From contig JAEDHT010000004.1 in assembly GCA_016296885.1 (NCBI GenBank), positions 1 to 64,000 of the forward strand: DNA of 64,000 nt, written 5' to 3'. Of the stretch, positions 27,875-38,870 are shown in pieces. The translations under genes were made by a program, and so were the position numbers. The DNA is from Clostridiaceae bacterium (GTDB lineage Bacteria > Bacillota > Clostridia > Oscillospirales > Acutalibacteraceae). Numbering within the stretch: the stretch's first letter is position 1; the number at the start of each line of letters is the position of its first letter. The notes beneath the pieces are model-generated. The model saw only the letters and a program-made list of their open reading frames with translations. It ran no database searches and had not been told where the DNA came from.

Positions 27875-28094
27875 TTATTTCACCTTCCCTAAAATCCATA
27901 TAATTATTTTGTCAAGAAAATTTAATTTTTATCCCTTGGTTTATTATTCTTTTTATATTGTATACTATAAACAATTATTTAAATTTAATTTGTATACTTC
28001 TTATAATAAATTGTTCTTTCTAAACAAATTATTATACAGATACTTGTTATATCATACAAAATAACGAAATTAACCAAAATAAAATGTCGATTTA
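27875..28094. other. AT-rich divergent intergenic region
   Basis: This gap between divergent spoVAD and the amylase gene is very AT-rich. I found no convincing spoVAD promoter (housekeeping or forespore type), RNA gene or riboswitch. The amylase promoter begins at its right end. Confidence 0.5.
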
Positions 28095-28123
28095 TTGAAA
28101 TTTTGAAAAAAAAGTTTTATAAT
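28095..28123 (+). promoter_or_regulatory. SigA-type promoter of the dockerin amylase gene
   Basis: TTGAAA (28095-28100), a 17-nt spacer and a perfect TATAAT (28118-28123), about 36 nt before the start codon. No obvious catabolite-control operator overlaps it. Confidence 0.78.
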
Positions 28124-28158
28124 ATAACTAGATTTTTAACCTCGGGGGGTATTGTATT

Positions 28159-31005
28159 ATGACAAAAAGAAATAGGGTGGTGGGCATCGCTCTTTGTGTG
28201 TGCCTGCTTTTAAATTTGTTGTGCATAAATTCTATCAGTGCAAGTGCTGAGGAAAGCAAACCGGTATCTAATTATGGTCTTGCTTCTTCCATTCAAACCG
28301 GAAATATTCTTCATTGTTTCAATACATATTTTAACACAATCACAGATATGCTTCCACAGATAGCCAGTCAGGGCTTTTCTGCTGTGCAGGTTTCACCTGT
28401 TCAGGGCAATAAGGTATCTATAAATTCAGGCGCCTATTTCTGCGACTGGACATTCTTTTATCAACCGACTAATTTTAAGGTAGGCAACGAGCTCGGAACA
28501 GCAGAGGATTTTGCAAGACTTTGTTCTGAGGCAGATAGATATGGCATAAAGGTGATTGTTGATATTGTGTCTAACCATATGGCGCAGAATGACAATGGTA
28601 GAAACGGTATCCTTTCAGAACAGATAGAAGATGAATATAATGATAGTGATTATTTCCACGCTCCACAGAAAAATCAAGCTGATAACTCAAGCAGAGAGCG
28701 TCAGGTTCGTTATAATGTGGGAGGCTTGCCTGATTTAGACACATCAAATCCAAAGGTTCAGCAGTGGGTTTATGATTTGCTTGAAGAGTGTGTTTCACTT
28801 GGTGCAGATGGATTTAGATTCGACACTGCCAAGCACATCGAAACAGAAAGAGACGGAAATTTAGCGAGCGACTTTTGGAAGAATACAGCCACAAAGATAC
28901 AGGAGAAATATAACGATTTATATGTTTATGGTGAGGTTATAGACCTCTGTGGAACTGTTAGTATAAATGCTTATACAGATGTTATGAATGTCACAGATGC
29001 CGGATATGGCATTAAGGTGCGCAGAGATATTCAAAAGAAGAGCGTAGCATCACTTTCTACATATGCCGGTGGTTATGATGATCCAGCTATACCACTCGGA
29101 AAAGGCTTAATCTGGGTAGAATCACACGATGAATTCCTTGGTGGCACTACAAGCAGAATGTCAGAAGACGTGCTTATCAAGTCATATGCAGCTATGGCAT
29201 CACGTAAAGATTCACCAACACTTTTCTTTGCTCGTTCTGCAGCAAACAACGCCCCAAACAAAGTAAACTGGGATTTCCTCGTAGGTGATTATTCTAGTGT
29301 TTGGGAAAGTGCTGAAGTCCGTGAAGTAAACAGATTTAAAAACTATTTTGAGGGTGAGAGTGAAGTTCTCTCTAATTATCAGGATAAATATTATCTTGTT
29401 CAAAGAGCAGAAGCTGGTGTTTGTATTGTAAATGTAAGCAATAGCAAGGTAATTAATATTCCAACCACTCTTCCGGACGGCAGTTACAAAGACCATATCA
29501 CAGGCAATAAATTTACCGTAACAAATGGAAAAATTTCCGGTAAAATGTCCGATAGCGGTGTAGCTGTTATTTATAACAGAAATGACGATATCAAGATATC
29601 AGTAGAACTAAATGATAACGCTATATATGAAAATGATAATATCAGCTTCACTACAGAAGAGGCTACTCTCAGAATTTCTGTAAAAGGTGCAGAAAAATCT
29701 ACCTTTAAACTCGCAGGTAATGATGAAGTTGAGTTTAAAGATGGTGAAGAAATAACATTTGGTAAAGATCTCGACTATATGAGTTCAGTTCAGCTTGTTG
29801 TAACAGCTGAGAATAGTGAATGTAGCATAGCCAAATGCTATACAATCAACAAAAAAGACCCTGCATTATCATCTGTAATTTATTTTGATGCACCTGCAAT
29901 GGCATTCTATGATAAGACTAAGGATAATCCGGATTCTGCCGGTATGCCATATATATTGCAAAAGGATGCTGAGGACAATTTAATTTCCGAGTATCCGGGC
30001 GATACAATGTCAAATGTAGAGAGTGAAGCATATGAGCATCTATACAAATTCGAGCTTGATGAAAATACTGTTGCTGTGAAATTCCATGATGGTGTTGCAG
30101 CAAATGTTGAAACTGACTCGCATACACTTCCACCAACAGAATGTATCTATGGTGATGCATCACTTCTTGAAAACAGAATCAAAGGCGGTTATGAAGTGAG
30201 CGGATCAATGCTATGGACTAAAGGAAAGCTCATTGATGTATTGCCTGATTGCAGTAAATATCCAATTTATGATGGTGTTCTTGATATCACAAGCCAAGAA
30301 ATTGAAATTGAAGATAAACAGACAATTACAATAATTGAAAAGGTAACTCAAACATATCTTTTTGGTGATGTAAATCTTGATGAAGCGATAGATATGTCTG
30401 ATGTAACACATACACAGAAGAGTATTGCTAAGCTTGTGGAACTTGATGAAACTAGCCAAAAATCTGCTAACGTAGATGGAAACGGTGATGTTAACCTTGA
30501 AGATGTTGTTCAAATGCAAAGATTTGTTGCAAAGCTTATAGAGGCTTTCTCCGCAGGAAAGAGCTTTGATATTATTTCAGAAGTCGAAATAACAACAGAA
30601 ACAGATATGGATTACACTGGCTCAGATACTATAATAGACACTGAAATAGATGAATCAGATACAGATAGTGAAGGCTCTGATGTAGAATCTACTCGTGAGC
30701 TGTATTTCATAAACTCCTTAAATTGGGATTGTGTATATGCATATTTCTGGGAAGAGCTAGGTTCACAGGCTACAGAATGGCCTGGTGAAGAGATGGAATA
30801 TATCGCAGATAATGTATATAAGATTGAGATTCCTGATTATGTGAATGTAGATATGATAATTTTTAATGATGGAGGTCAAGGCTCGCAGACAGAAGATCTT
30901 CATATCTCAGAATTTGGTCTTGCATTTGAGCCTGCAGATTATTTCGGCAACGACCAATACAACAACCTTATTTACACTGGAGAATGGTATGTATATGAAC
31001 CATAA
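28159..31005 (+). CDS. Secreted GH13 alpha-amylase with dockerin and starch-binding modules
   Basis: This 948-residue protein has a signal peptide (about 1-32) and a GH13 catalytic barrel (about 45-430). The four conserved regions are DIVSNH (135-140), GFRFDTAKH with nucleophile Asp222, YGEV with acid/base Glu259, and ESHDE with Asp324. A beta-sandwich part follows, including a possible CBM (about 575-690). A dockerin at about 732-795 (DVNLDEAIDMSD, DGNGDVNLED) precedes an acidic Ser/Thr/Asp linker (about 809-846). A CBM26-like starch-binding module (about 847-948, with VYAYFWEE and WPGEEM) ends the protein. It would hydrolyse alpha-1,4-glucans of starch while docked on a scaffoldin. Its own promoter and terminator make it monocistronic. 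Confidence 0.9.
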   Translation: MTKRNRVVGIALCVCLLLNLLCINSISASAEESKPVSNYGLASSIQTGNILHCFNTYFNTITDMLPQIASQGFSAVQVSPVQGNKVSINSGAYFCDWTFFYQPTNFKVGNELGTAEDFARLCSEADRYGIKVIVDIVSNHMAQNDNGRNGILSEQIEDEYNDSDYFHAPQKNQADNSSRERQVRYNVGGLPDLDTSNPKVQQWVYDLLEECVSLGADGFRFDTAKHIETERDGNLASDFWKNTATKIQEKYNDLYVYGEVIDLCGTVSINAYTDVMNVTDAGYGIKVRRDIQKKSVASLSTYAGGYDDPAIPLGKGLIWVESHDEFLGGTTSRMSEDVLIKSYAAMASRKDSPTLFFARSAANNAPNKVNWDFLVGDYSSVWESAEVREVNRFKNYFEGESEVLSNYQDKYYLVQRAEAGVCIVNVSNSKVINIPTTLPDGSYKDHITGNKFTVTNGKISGKMSDSGVAVIYNRNDDIKISVELNDNAIYENDNISFTTEEATLRISVKGAEKSTFKLAGNDEVEFKDGEEITFGKDLDYMSSVQLVVTAENSECSIAKCYTINKKDPALSSVIYFDAPAMAFYDKTKDNPDSAGMPYILQKDAEDNLISEYPGDTMSNVESEAYEHLYKFELDENTVAVKFHDGVAANVETDSHTLPPTECIYGDASLLENRIKGGYEVSGSMLWTKGKLIDVLPDCSKYPIYDGVLDITSQEIEIEDKQTITIIEKVTQTYLFGDVNLDEAIDMSDVTHTQKSIAKLVELDETSQKSANVDGNGDVNLEDVVQMQRFVAKLIEAFSAGKSFDIISEVEITTETDMDYTGSDTIIDTEIDESDTDSEGSDVESTRELYFINSLNWDCVYAYFWEELGSQATEWPGEEMEYIADNVYKIEIPDYVNVDMIIFNDGGQGSQTEDLHISEFGLAFEPADYFGNDQYNNLIYTGEWYVYEP

Positions 31006-31038
31006 AACCATGTGTTAGTATTCAAATCATAAATATTA

Positions 31039-31088
31039 AATCCAATCAGATACAATTTAACTAATATCTGGTTGGATTTTTTATTTTT
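31039..31088 (+). terminator. Terminator after the amylase gene
   Basis: A 14-bp stem (31039-31052 with 31065-31078, one G-T pair) is followed by a TTTTATTTTT tract. Confidence 0.85.
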
Positions 31089-31101
31089 ATAAAAATAAAC
31101 A

Positions 31102-31130
31102 TAGACATAATACAAATATTATGATAAAAT
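31102..31130 (+). promoter_or_regulatory. Candidate promoter of the rnj operon
   Basis: TAGACA (31102-31107), a 17-nt spacer and TAAAAT (31125-31130). It would leave a leader of about 155 nt before rnj, in which I see no strong structure. The rest of the 31.1-31.29 kb gap is AT-rich and otherwise empty. Confidence 0.45.
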
Positions 31131-31293
31131 GAATATGATTTTTATTATGGTGTGGTAGAATTAGCAAAAAGTGAGATTTTACATATTCTATATTGTTTTT
31201 AGATAGAAAAATAACAGTTTTGAATAATTTAGCCATTGCTACAAAAGATAAGACTATTAAATACATAAATTAGATTAATACGGAGGTAATTGC

Positions 31294-33147
31294 GTGAATC
31301 CAAATAAAAACACCTCGAAACAAGGTGCTTCAAAGCAAAATAAGCAAATTAAAACTAATAATAGGAGAAAATTACAACCATCAGGTAGTGTTCAGCCGGT
31401 TAGAAAACAGAACAGAGAAAAGGTTGCTTTTCAAAACAATTATCAGAAAAAGCGCCGTTCAATAAATACTAATAGAAGAGCAAAGCCAACTCCGCCAATT
31501 AAGATTTCTTTTCTTGGTGGACTTAATGAAATTGGTAAAAACATTACATTATTTGAATGTAATGATGATATTATTATCCTTGATTGTGGTATGGCTTTTC
31601 CGGATGTAGATATGCTGGGAGTAGACCTTGTAATACCTGATTTTACCTATATTCTCGAAAATAAAGACAAAGTAAGAGGTATAGTTCTTACACATGGACA
31701 TGAAGATCATATAGGCTCACTGCCATATCTCTTAAATCAGCTTAGAGTGCCGGTTTATGGCACAGCGCTTACAATAGGACTTGTTGCCAATAAATTAAAG
31801 GAGCATAATATACTCAATTCTTGTGAGCTTATTGTGTCAAAAGCAGGGGATAAAATACCTTTTGGTTGTATTACAGCAGAGCTTATCCATGTTAACCATT
31901 CTATTCCTGATGCTGTTGCTGTCGCTTTTCACACACCGGGTGGCACTATTGTTCACACAGGTGACTTTAAAATTGACTGTACGCCTACAACTGATGCTAT
32001 GATAGACCTTGCACGTTTTGCGAGTCTTGGTCAGGAGGGTGTGCTTGCACTTCTTGCAGATTCTACAAATGCAGAACGTCCGGGTTACACTATGACAGAG
32101 CAGACAGTAAGACAATCATTTGAAAACTTATTTGCCAGGGCAGAAGATAATAGAATTATAATAGCAACCTTTGCTTCAAATATAAGTAGAGTGCAACAGA
32201 TAATTAACTGTGCCGTAAAATTTGGCCGTAAGGTCGCATTCACCGGCAGAAGTATGCTTAATTATATCAGTACCGCTGCAGAGCTTGGGTATCTCAAAGT
32301 TCCGGAGGGTGTCATTGTTGACATTGATGTGCTCAACTCCATGCCCCGTGAAAAGACAGTTCTTGTGTCCACAGGTAGTCAAGGTGAGCCAATGTCTGCG
32401 CTCTATAGAATGGCTTTTTGTGACCACAAAAAGATTGCAGTAGGTGCGGGTGACTTTATAATAATTTCCGCTAACCCCATCCCAGGAAATGAAAAAACAG
32501 TAGGAACAGTAGTAGATGAACTATTGAAGCGTGGTTGTGAGGTTGTGTATGAGTCTATGTATGAGGTTCATGTATCAGGCCACGCATGCAGAGAAGAACT
32601 CAAAATTATCAACGCTTTAACTAGACCAAAATACTTTATACCTGTCCATGGTGAGCAAAAGCACCTTAGAAAACACGCTGAGCTTGCAAAAAGTATGGGT
32701 ATACCAAGTGAAAACATTTTTATTGGCGATGTGGGCAGTGTGATTGAACTAACCAATACTTCAATTAAAGAGCTTGCTCCGGTTACAGCCGGTAATGTAT
32801 TTGTAGATGGACTTGGAGTAGGAGATGTAGGCAGTATTGTTTTGCGTGATCGTAAGCTTCTCTCAGAAGATGGTATTATCATAATTGTTGCAACACTTGA
32901 TATGGATAATTATGAGATTCTTAGTGGCCCTGATATTGTTTCAAGGGGCTTTGTATATGTCAAAGAGTCTGTTGATTTGCTAGATAGTATTAAGGCTGAG
33001 GCATCCAAGCAGATAAATCTTTTGCTTAGGGCTCATCAGAGAGACAGAAACGGACTTAAAACAAGAATAAAAGATGCTGTGTCACGACGCATAAATGAAC
33101 AAACAGGCAGAAACCCAATAATACTCCCGATTTTAATGGAGCTGTGA
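31294..33147 (+). CDS. rnj: Ribonuclease J
   Basis: This 617-residue metallo-beta-lactamase-fold nuclease has the zinc motif THGHEDHIGSL (about 140-150), HTGDFKID and HVSGHACREEL, typical of RNase J, which degrades and matures RNA by endo- and 5'-exonuclease action. The first 70 residues are an added basic, Asn/Gln/Lys/Arg-rich tail that is probably disordered and may bind RNA. The start is GTG after CGGAGG. It opens the conserved rnj-gdpP-rplI-dnaB group. J1 or J2 type cannot be told here. Confidence 0.93.
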   Translation: MNPNKNTSKQGASKQNKQIKTNNRRKLQPSGSVQPVRKQNREKVAFQNNYQKKRRSINTNRRAKPTPPIKISFLGGLNEIGKNITLFECNDDIIILDCGMAFPDVDMLGVDLVIPDFTYILENKDKVRGIVLTHGHEDHIGSLPYLLNQLRVPVYGTALTIGLVANKLKEHNILNSCELIVSKAGDKIPFGCITAELIHVNHSIPDAVAVAFHTPGGTIVHTGDFKIDCTPTTDAMIDLARFASLGQEGVLALLADSTNAERPGYTMTEQTVRQSFENLFARAEDNRIIIATFASNISRVQQIINCAVKFGRKVAFTGRSMLNYISTAAELGYLKVPEGVIVDIDVLNSMPREKTVLVSTGSQGEPMSALYRMAFCDHKKIAVGAGDFIIISANPIPGNEKTVGTVVDELLKRGCEVVYESMYEVHVSGHACREELKIINALTRPKYFIPVHGEQKHLRKHAELAKSMGIPSENIFIGDVGSVIELTNTSIKELAPVTAGNVFVDGLGVGDVGSIVLRDRKLLSEDGIIIIVATLDMDNYEILSGPDIVSRGFVYVKESVDLLDSIKAEASKQINLLLRAHQRDRNGLKTRIKDAVSRRINEQTGRNPIILPILMEL

Positions 33148-33157
33148 GGTGATTTTT

Positions 33158-35104
33158 TTGAGAAAAAAGAGTAAATGGGCAGTTACGCCACTGTTTTTAA
33201 TATTTTCAGTAGCGCTTATGTGCTTTGCGGTTTTTTCTCTTAAGTTTAATAAGGTTTTATTTTATATCGAACTGATGGCTTCAATCGCTGTTATCATTGT
33301 CTGCGTAATCTCTATGATGTTTATGAAGAAATATATTTCTGATATTGCAAAAGGTGCAGTAAAGGGATTGTTTGGAGAGGAAAGACAGTTTTTGGATGGC
33401 TTTCCTTTCCCTGTTGCAGTTACAGGAGAAGATGGCGAGATCTTGTGGATCAATGACAAGTTTTTGAAAGAAATTTCAATAGATCATACTCCACATGGAG
33501 AATACATCTCAAATTATCTCAATGGTTCACAGGTGAGTGAAGTTCTTAAAAATAGCCTCGATATATCAATCCTCGAAAAAAACTATACCGTGTATGCCAG
33601 CAGATCAAAAGGTAGCACAGTGTTTTATTTTACTGACGATACCGAACTAAAGCAAATAGCGGAGAAATATAGAAATTCGAGACCTTGTATTGTCTCTGTA
33701 GTCTTTGATAACAGGGAGGAATTTGAGAGGGAGGAAGACAGTGATTCCTTAAATTCTGTTATAGCCCCCCTTGAAAATACGCTCATAAAATGGGCGAATA
33801 CATATAATGGTACCTTTAGAAATATTTCTAATGGAAAGTATCTTATTGTTTTTGAGGAAAGCTCGTTTAAAAAGATAGAAAAAACAAAATTTGATATTCT
33901 TGATGAGATAAGAAAGATTAAATCTTCAAACGGCACTGTAGCTACAATTTCGATAGGTGTTGGTATAGGTGATGATAATTTTAAGAACTGCGATATTCGT
34001 TCCAAAAAGGCACTTGAAATGGCACTTGGAAGGGGCGGAGATCAGGCTGTTATCAAGAATGAAAATGACTTTAGATTTTATGGCGGAATATCTCAAGGCT
34101 CAGAACTTAGAAATAAGGTGAGATCCAGAGTGTATGCCTCAGCACTTGCTGATAAAATTAAGGTATCTGACAAAGTGTACATCATGGGGCATAATTATTC
34201 TGATCTAGATTGTATTGGTGCGGCGGCAGGCTTATATGCAGTGGTCACAAAGATGAATAAATATGCTGGTATTGTAGTTAAATCAAATCAAAGTCCTGCA
34301 TTACCACTTATAAAAAGTCTCGAAAATTCTGTTACCCCTGATATGTTTGTAGAGCCATCAGATGCAGTAAAAAATATCAGCGACAAATCGTTGCTTATTA
34401 TTGTTGACACACACGCTTCAGGATTTTTAGAAAGTGCTGAGTTGTATCTAAAGGCAAAAAATGTAGTTGTTATTGATCATCACAGAATGATGGTAAATCA
34501 TATAGCAAATGCAGAAATTTTTTATCAACAAACATTCTCATCAAGCGCTTCTGAGATGGTGGCAGAGCTTGTGCAATATATGGATGATAGTGCTATAAAC
34601 AAGCCTATAGCTGAAGCCCTGCTTTCCGGCATAATGCTTGATACAAAAGGATTTACGGTAAAAACAGGTTCACGTACTTTTGAAGCAAGTGCTTATTTAT
34701 CATCGAAATCTGCAGATATGATAGCTGTAAAACAGCTTTTTGCAAATTCTTTAGAGGATTATAAGTCAAAGTGTGAGCTTGTGTTAAATTCTGAGTTGTG
34801 TTTTAATTCTGCTATCGCAATTACAGCAAAGTCAGCAAAAAATATAAGGGTTATAGCTGCTCAAGCCGCAGATGAACTTTTAGGAATCAAGAATGTTGAT
34901 GCCTCCTATGTAATTTTCCCGATTGAAGATGGTGTCAACATTTCAGCAAGATCATTGGGTAAGGTTAATGTTCAGCTTGTTATGGAATCACTTGGCGGCG
35001 GTGGTCATCACACGATGGCCGCAGTACAGCTGAAAGATGTTACAGTTGAACAAGCACGTGAAATGTTACTAGATAAATTAGATGAACAAACATATAACAC
35101 TTAA
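33158..35104 (+). CDS. gdpP: GdpP-type cyclic di-AMP phosphodiesterase
   Basis: This membrane protein of about 648 residues has two N-terminal helices, a PAS-like domain (about 75-140), a degenerate GGDEF domain (about 170-300) and DHH/DHHA1 domains (about 330-640). The DHH part shows [25 protein letters not shown] and [10 protein letters not shown]. Such enzymes hydrolyse c-di-AMP, which controls potassium balance and cell-wall stress in Firmicutes. TTG at 33158 lies 5 nt after GAGGTGA and is the best start; a GTG at 33149 overlaps the ribosome site. It follows rnj directly and precedes rplI. Confidence 0.92.
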   Translation: MRKKSKWAVTPLFLIFSVALMCFAVFSLKFNKVLFYIELMASIAVIIVCVISMMFMKKYISDIAKGAVKGLFGEERQFLDGFPFPVAVTGEDGEILWINDKFLKEISIDHTPHGEYISNYLNGSQVSEVLKNSLDISILEKNYTVYASRSKGSTVFYFTDDTELKQIAEKYRNSRPCIVSVVFDNREEFEREEDSDSLNSVIAPLENTLIKWANTYNGTFRNISNGKYLIVFEESSFKKIEKTKFDILDEIRKIKSSNGTVATISIGVGIGDDNFKNCDIRSKKALEMALGRGGDQAVIKNENDFRFYGGISQGSELRNKVRSRVYASALADKIKVSDKVYIMGHNYSDLDCIGAAAGLYAVVTKMNKYAGIVVKSNQSPALPLIKSLENSVTPDMFVEPSDAVKNISDKSLLIIVDTHASGFLESAELYLKAKNVVVIDHHRMMVNHIANAEIFYQQTFSSSASEMVAELVQYMDDSAINKPIAEALLSGIMLDTKGFTVKTGSRTFEASAYLSSKSADMIAVKQLFANSLEDYKSKCELVLNSELCFNSAIAITAKSAKNIRVIAAQAADELLGIKNVDASYVIFPIEDGVNISARSLGKVNVQLVMESLGGGGHHTMAAVQLKDVTVEQAREMLLDKLDEQTYNT

Positions 35105-35130
35105 TAAAACTATTGAAAGGACTGAATAAA

Positions 35131-35577
35131 TTGAAAGTTATATTACTTGAAGATGTAAAAGGCAAGGGAAAAAAGGGTCAGCTTATAAATGTTCCTGATG
35201 GTTATGCACGTAACTGCCTTTTTCCAAAAAACTTAGCTAAAGAGGCAAACGCTCAGGCTATGACAGAACTAAAAAACGCTGAATCGTCGAAACAACATAA
35301 AATAGATGTCGACAAAGAAAACGCCAACAAAGCGAAATCTATTCTCGACGGCAAGGAGCTTATTGTTCATGCAAAGGCCGGCGCTCAGGGTGGAAAACTT
35401 TTTGGCAAGGTAACATCAAAAGAAATTTCAGATACAATCAAATCTACATATAATCTAGAAATAGACAAAAGAAAGATTGAATTGAAATCAGATATTAAAA
35501 CTCATGGTATATTCGAATGTCATGTTAAACTCTACTCTGGTATAATCGCCAAATTAAATATAAAAGTAACGGACTGA
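35131..35577 (+). CDS. rplI: Ribosomal protein bL9
   Basis: This protein of 148 residues is bL9 of the large subunit; [19 protein letters not shown] is the family's N-terminus. An upstream TTG at 35113 was discarded, because the TTG at 35131 gives the exact bL9 start with AAAGGAC 8 nt before it. It lies between gdpP and dnaB, as in most Firmicutes. Confidence 0.95.
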   Translation: MKVILLEDVKGKGKKGQLINVPDGYARNCLFPKNLAKEANAQAMTELKNAESSKQHKIDVDKENANKAKSILDGKELIVHAKAGAQGGKLFGKVTSKEISDTIKSTYNLEIDKRKIELKSDIKTHGIFECHVKLYSGIIAKLNIKVTD

Positions 35578-35582
35578 TATAA

Positions 35583-36953
35583 ATGGCAGAAAATAAAATT
35601 TTTACAGCATATGATGGACTGAATTTACCTTACGACCCTGAGGCAGAAAAATCTGTTTTAGGTGCGGTGTTACTTGATGGAAGTTGTATTGAGCAAATTG
35701 CATCAATTCTTCCCAATGGTGATTTTTTCTATCTTGAAAACCATAAGCTGATTTATAGTGAAATGATGAATATGTTTGCCGGTGGTGAACGTATAGATAT
35801 CGTAACTCTGCTCAATGCTTTACGAAAAAATAAAGAATTTGACGAGGCTACACTAAAGCCGTATTTGGTTACGTTGTGTGAGTCTGTTCCGTCTGTTTCT
35901 AATGTTTCTGTATATGCAGGCTATGTTCGTGATAAGTATGAACTTAGACAGCTTATAGGAGTATCACGTGACATCATTGAAGAGGCTTCGTCCGGATATC
36001 ATGAAACAGCAGATATCCTAGATATGGCAGAACAACGTATATATGATATTCGCAAGGGCAAGGATGTCAAAGGTCTGCGTAGTGTTCGTGACGTGTTGGT
36101 TGAAGTTATCAACAGGCTTGATGAGCTTAACTCGCCTGATAATATGAACATAAAGCCTATATCCACAGGTATATCATCACTTGACGCATATATAACCGGC
36201 CTCAATCGCTCAGACCTAATACTGCTTGCGGCAAGACCTGGTATGGGTAAAACCAGCTTTGCGCTCAATCTACTAAGAAATGCGGCTGTTCAGAGCAAAA
36301 AAACTTGTGCATTTTTCTCGTTAGAAATGTCCAGGGAACAGCTAGGCTCTCGTTTGCTTTCTGCAGAAGCCAAAGTTGAAGGTGTAAAACTGCGTACAGG
36401 AAAGCTAAATAACCAGGAATGGTCACGTCTAATTGAAGCTTGCGATATTTTATGCCAGACTAACATATATATGGATGATACTCCGGGTATAACTGTGCCT
36501 GCGATGAAAGCTAAGCTTCGTCGACTTAAAAATATAGATATGGTTGTGGTGGACTACCTACAGCTTATGTCAAGCGGTAGAAGAATAGATAACCGTGTTC
36601 AGGAAATCTCCGAAATAACAAGAAGTATGAAAATACTTGCTAAGGAACTTAATGTACCGGTCCTCACATTGTCTCAGCTCTCTCGTGCAAGCGAACAGCG
36701 TTCAGAACACAGACCACAACTTTCAGATTTGCGTGATTCCGGATCTATTGAGCAGGATGCAGATATTGTTCTTTTCTTATATAGAGAAGCTTATTATGAC
36801 AACACTGCCGGTGCAAAACCCGATAGTGATAAAAATCAGGGAGAATGTATCGTTGCAAAGAATCGTCATGGTGAGTCTGGTATAGCTAAGCTACATTGGC
36901 AGGGTGAGTTTATGAGGTTTACCGGTGTTGAAAATAGGCGAGAAAATGAATGA
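35583..36953 (+). CDS. dnaB: Replicative DNA helicase DnaB
   Basis: This 456-residue hexameric helicase unwinds DNA ahead of the replisome. The N-terminal domain begins at PYDPEAEKSVLGAVLL. The RecA-like domain has Walker A ARPGMGKTSFALN, and MVVVDYLQLM with LSQLSRASEQR follows. It starts 5 nt after rplI with only a weak ribosome site (GGA), so it is probably coupled to rplI. Its end overlaps tilS by 8 nt. Confidence 0.96.
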   Translation: MAENKIFTAYDGLNLPYDPEAEKSVLGAVLLDGSCIEQIASILPNGDFFYLENHKLIYSEMMNMFAGGERIDIVTLLNALRKNKEFDEATLKPYLVTLCESVPSVSNVSVYAGYVRDKYELRQLIGVSRDIIEEASSGYHETADILDMAEQRIYDIRKGKDVKGLRSVRDVLVEVINRLDELNSPDNMNIKPISTGISSLDAYITGLNRSDLILLAARPGMGKTSFALNLLRNAAVQSKKTCAFFSLEMSREQLGSRLLSAEAKVEGVKLRTGKLNNQEWSRLIEACDILCQTNIYMDDTPGITVPAMKAKLRRLKNIDMVVVDYLQLMSSGRRIDNRVQEISEITRSMKILAKELNVPVLTLSQLSRASEQRSEHRPQLSDLRDSGSIEQDADIVLFLYREAYYDNTAGAKPDSDKNQGECIVAKNRHGESGIAKLHWQGEFMRFTGVENRRENE

Positions 36954-38307
36954 TTCTATTATCACAAAAACTATAAAAAAATATAATATGCTTCATCAAA
37001 ATAAACGTGTTGTGGTAGGCGTATCGGGTGGAGCTGATTCTATGTGCCTGTTACATTATCTTTGTAGTGTGAAAGCAAGCTTAAACCTTGATATTATTGT
37101 TGCCCATGTTAACCATGGCATTAGAGGTGACGAAGCACTCAGAGATCAAAATTTAGTTGAGCGGTTTTGTAATGATAATGATCTTAAATTTGCTTTAAAA
37201 GCTATTGATGTTCCTAAGCTTTCACGTGAATTGCGTATTGGCGAGGAAGAATGTGGCAGAATTATGCGATATAACTTTTTTCAGGAGCTTGCAAATAATG
37301 ATGGTCTTATTGCAACAGCGCATACAGCATCTGATAATGCCGAAACAGTGCTATTTAATATGACACGTGGTTCCGGGCTAAATGGCATTGGTGGCATCAA
37401 ACCGGTTAGAGGTAATATCATTAGACCCTTGATTATGATGACAAGAGCCGATGTTGAAGATTATTGTCAGTTTTATAATGTAAAATATTTTGATGATTCT
37501 ACTAATTTTTCAGATAATTATACCCGTAACAAGATCCGCCATACTATAATGCCTACACTTGGTGAGATCAATTCATCAGCTGTGACAAATATATCCCTAC
37601 TAAGCGAATCTGCAAGGGAAGATGATGAATATCTTAATTCGCTTGCATCAAAAAAACTTGATGATTGTGCTATGGAAAACGGATATTCTTGTGACAAATT
37701 AAATATTCTTGCACAATCTATAAAAAAAAGGGCAATAATAATTATGGCTAATGCCATTGGAATATCATTAAATCGGAAACACATTAATTTAATTTTAGAT
37801 TTGCTTACTTTTGATGGTGCGGTTGATGTAGACTCCAATTATAGATTTATCAGCAAAAACGGCGTATGCTGTTTTTGTGAAAAAAAGATTGAAGATAAAC
37901 TTGAAGTAGATGACAATACGGAATATAAAGTAAGTGATTGTTCATTGGTTGTATTAAAAGGACAAAAATTCGCCTTTTTAAATTTAAAAGATGTTGATGT
38001 TGAACAAAAATCAAATAATTTCAAAAAAATATTCAATAATTCGATAAATTGTGATATAATCAATGACAATACATTAATCAGGGGAAGATTACCAGGAGAC
38101 TACTTCAAAAAAGCAGGATCCGGTTGCACCAAATCCCTTAAAAAGCTTTTGAACGAGCTTAAATATACTACGGAACAAAGAAAAAATCTTGTGCTTATTG
38201 CCAATGGCAGTGAGGTTTTGTGGATAGATGGCATTGGCGTGAGTGAAAAGGCTAAGATTAATGACAGGAATCATTGCATATTAATAATAAAAACGGAGGA
38301 ACAGTAA
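36946..38307 (+). CDS. tilS: tRNA(Ile)-lysidine synthetase
   Basis: This enzyme of 453 residues puts lysine on C34 of the CAU anticodon of a tRNA-Ile, so that it reads AUA. The PP-loop motif is VVGVSGGADSMCLLHYL (split as GVSGGADS), and HVNHGIRGDEA and RNKIRHTIMP follow. The start at 36946 overlaps the end of dnaB; an upstream GTG at 36925 is less likely. hpt and ftsH follow in the widely conserved order. Confidence 0.94.
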   Translation: MNDSIITKTIKKYNMLHQNKRVVVGVSGGADSMCLLHYLCSVKASLNLDIIVAHVNHGIRGDEALRDQNLVERFCNDNDLKFALKAIDVPKLSRELRIGEEECGRIMRYNFFQELANNDGLIATAHTASDNAETVLFNMTRGSGLNGIGGIKPVRGNIIRPLIMMTRADVEDYCQFYNVKYFDDSTNFSDNYTRNKIRHTIMPTLGEINSSAVTNISLLSESAREDDEYLNSLASKKLDDCAMENGYSCDKLNILAQSIKKRAIIIMANAIGISLNRKHINLILDLLTFDGAVDVDSNYRFISKNGVCCFCEKKIEDKLEVDDNTEYKVSDCSLVVLKGQKFAFLNLKDVDVEQKSNNFKKIFNNSINCDIINDNTLIRGRLPGDYFKKAGSGCTKSLKKLLNELKYTTEQRKNLVLIANGSEVLWIDGIGVSEKAKINDRNHCILIIKTEEQ

Positions 38308-38309
38308 TT

Positions 38310-38846
38310 ATGTTAAATGATATTTCTTCAGTGCTTATATCCAAAGAGGAGATCGAAAAGATTGTTTCGGAACTAGCCGACCAGATCAACAGAGACTATG
38401 TTGGCAAAAAGCTTTTGCTCGTTGGTTTGCTAAAGGGATGTATCCAATTTATGTCAGACCTTTCAAGAAAAATCACGCTACCTTGTGAGATTGACTTTAT
38501 GGTAGCATCCAGTTATGGTTCAAGCACCGAGACAAGTGGCGTTGTTAAGGTTTCAAAGGATTTAAGCATTGATATTGAGGGTTACGATGTACTTATAGTA
38601 GAAGATGTTGTAGACAGTGGCGTTACCCTCGATTACATAATCAACATGATAAAAGACAGAAAGCCTGCTAGCTTAAAACTTTGCACATTGCTGGATAAGC
38701 CTATAAGACGTAAAAAGCAAGTGCATGTTGATTATACCGGTTATGTTCTTCCGGATGAATTTGTAGTTGGGTATGGTCTCGATTATGCAGAAAAATATCG
38801 AAATCTTCCATTTATCGGTATTTTAAAGCCAGAGATTTATTCCTGA
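38310..38846 (+). CDS. hpt: Hypoxanthine phosphoribosyltransferase
   Basis: This enzyme of 178 residues salvages hypoxanthine and guanine to IMP and GMP. The PRPP-binding motif is VLIVEDVVDSGVTL, and FVVGYGLDYAEKYRNLP is the base-binding loop of the family. The ATG at 38310 follows GGAGGA and lies 2 nt after tilS; an upstream ATG at 38274 inside tilS is not needed. Confidence 0.95.
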   Translation: MLNDISSVLISKEEIEKIVSELADQINRDYVGKKLLLVGLLKGCIQFMSDLSRKITLPCEIDFMVASSYGSSTETSGVVKVSKDLSIDIEGYDVLIVEDVVDSGVTLDYIINMIKDRKPASLKLCTLLDKPIRRKKQVHVDYTGYVLPDEFVVGYGLDYAEKYRNLPFIGILKPEIYS

Positions 38847-38870
38847 TTATAAAAGGAGTGGAAATATATT

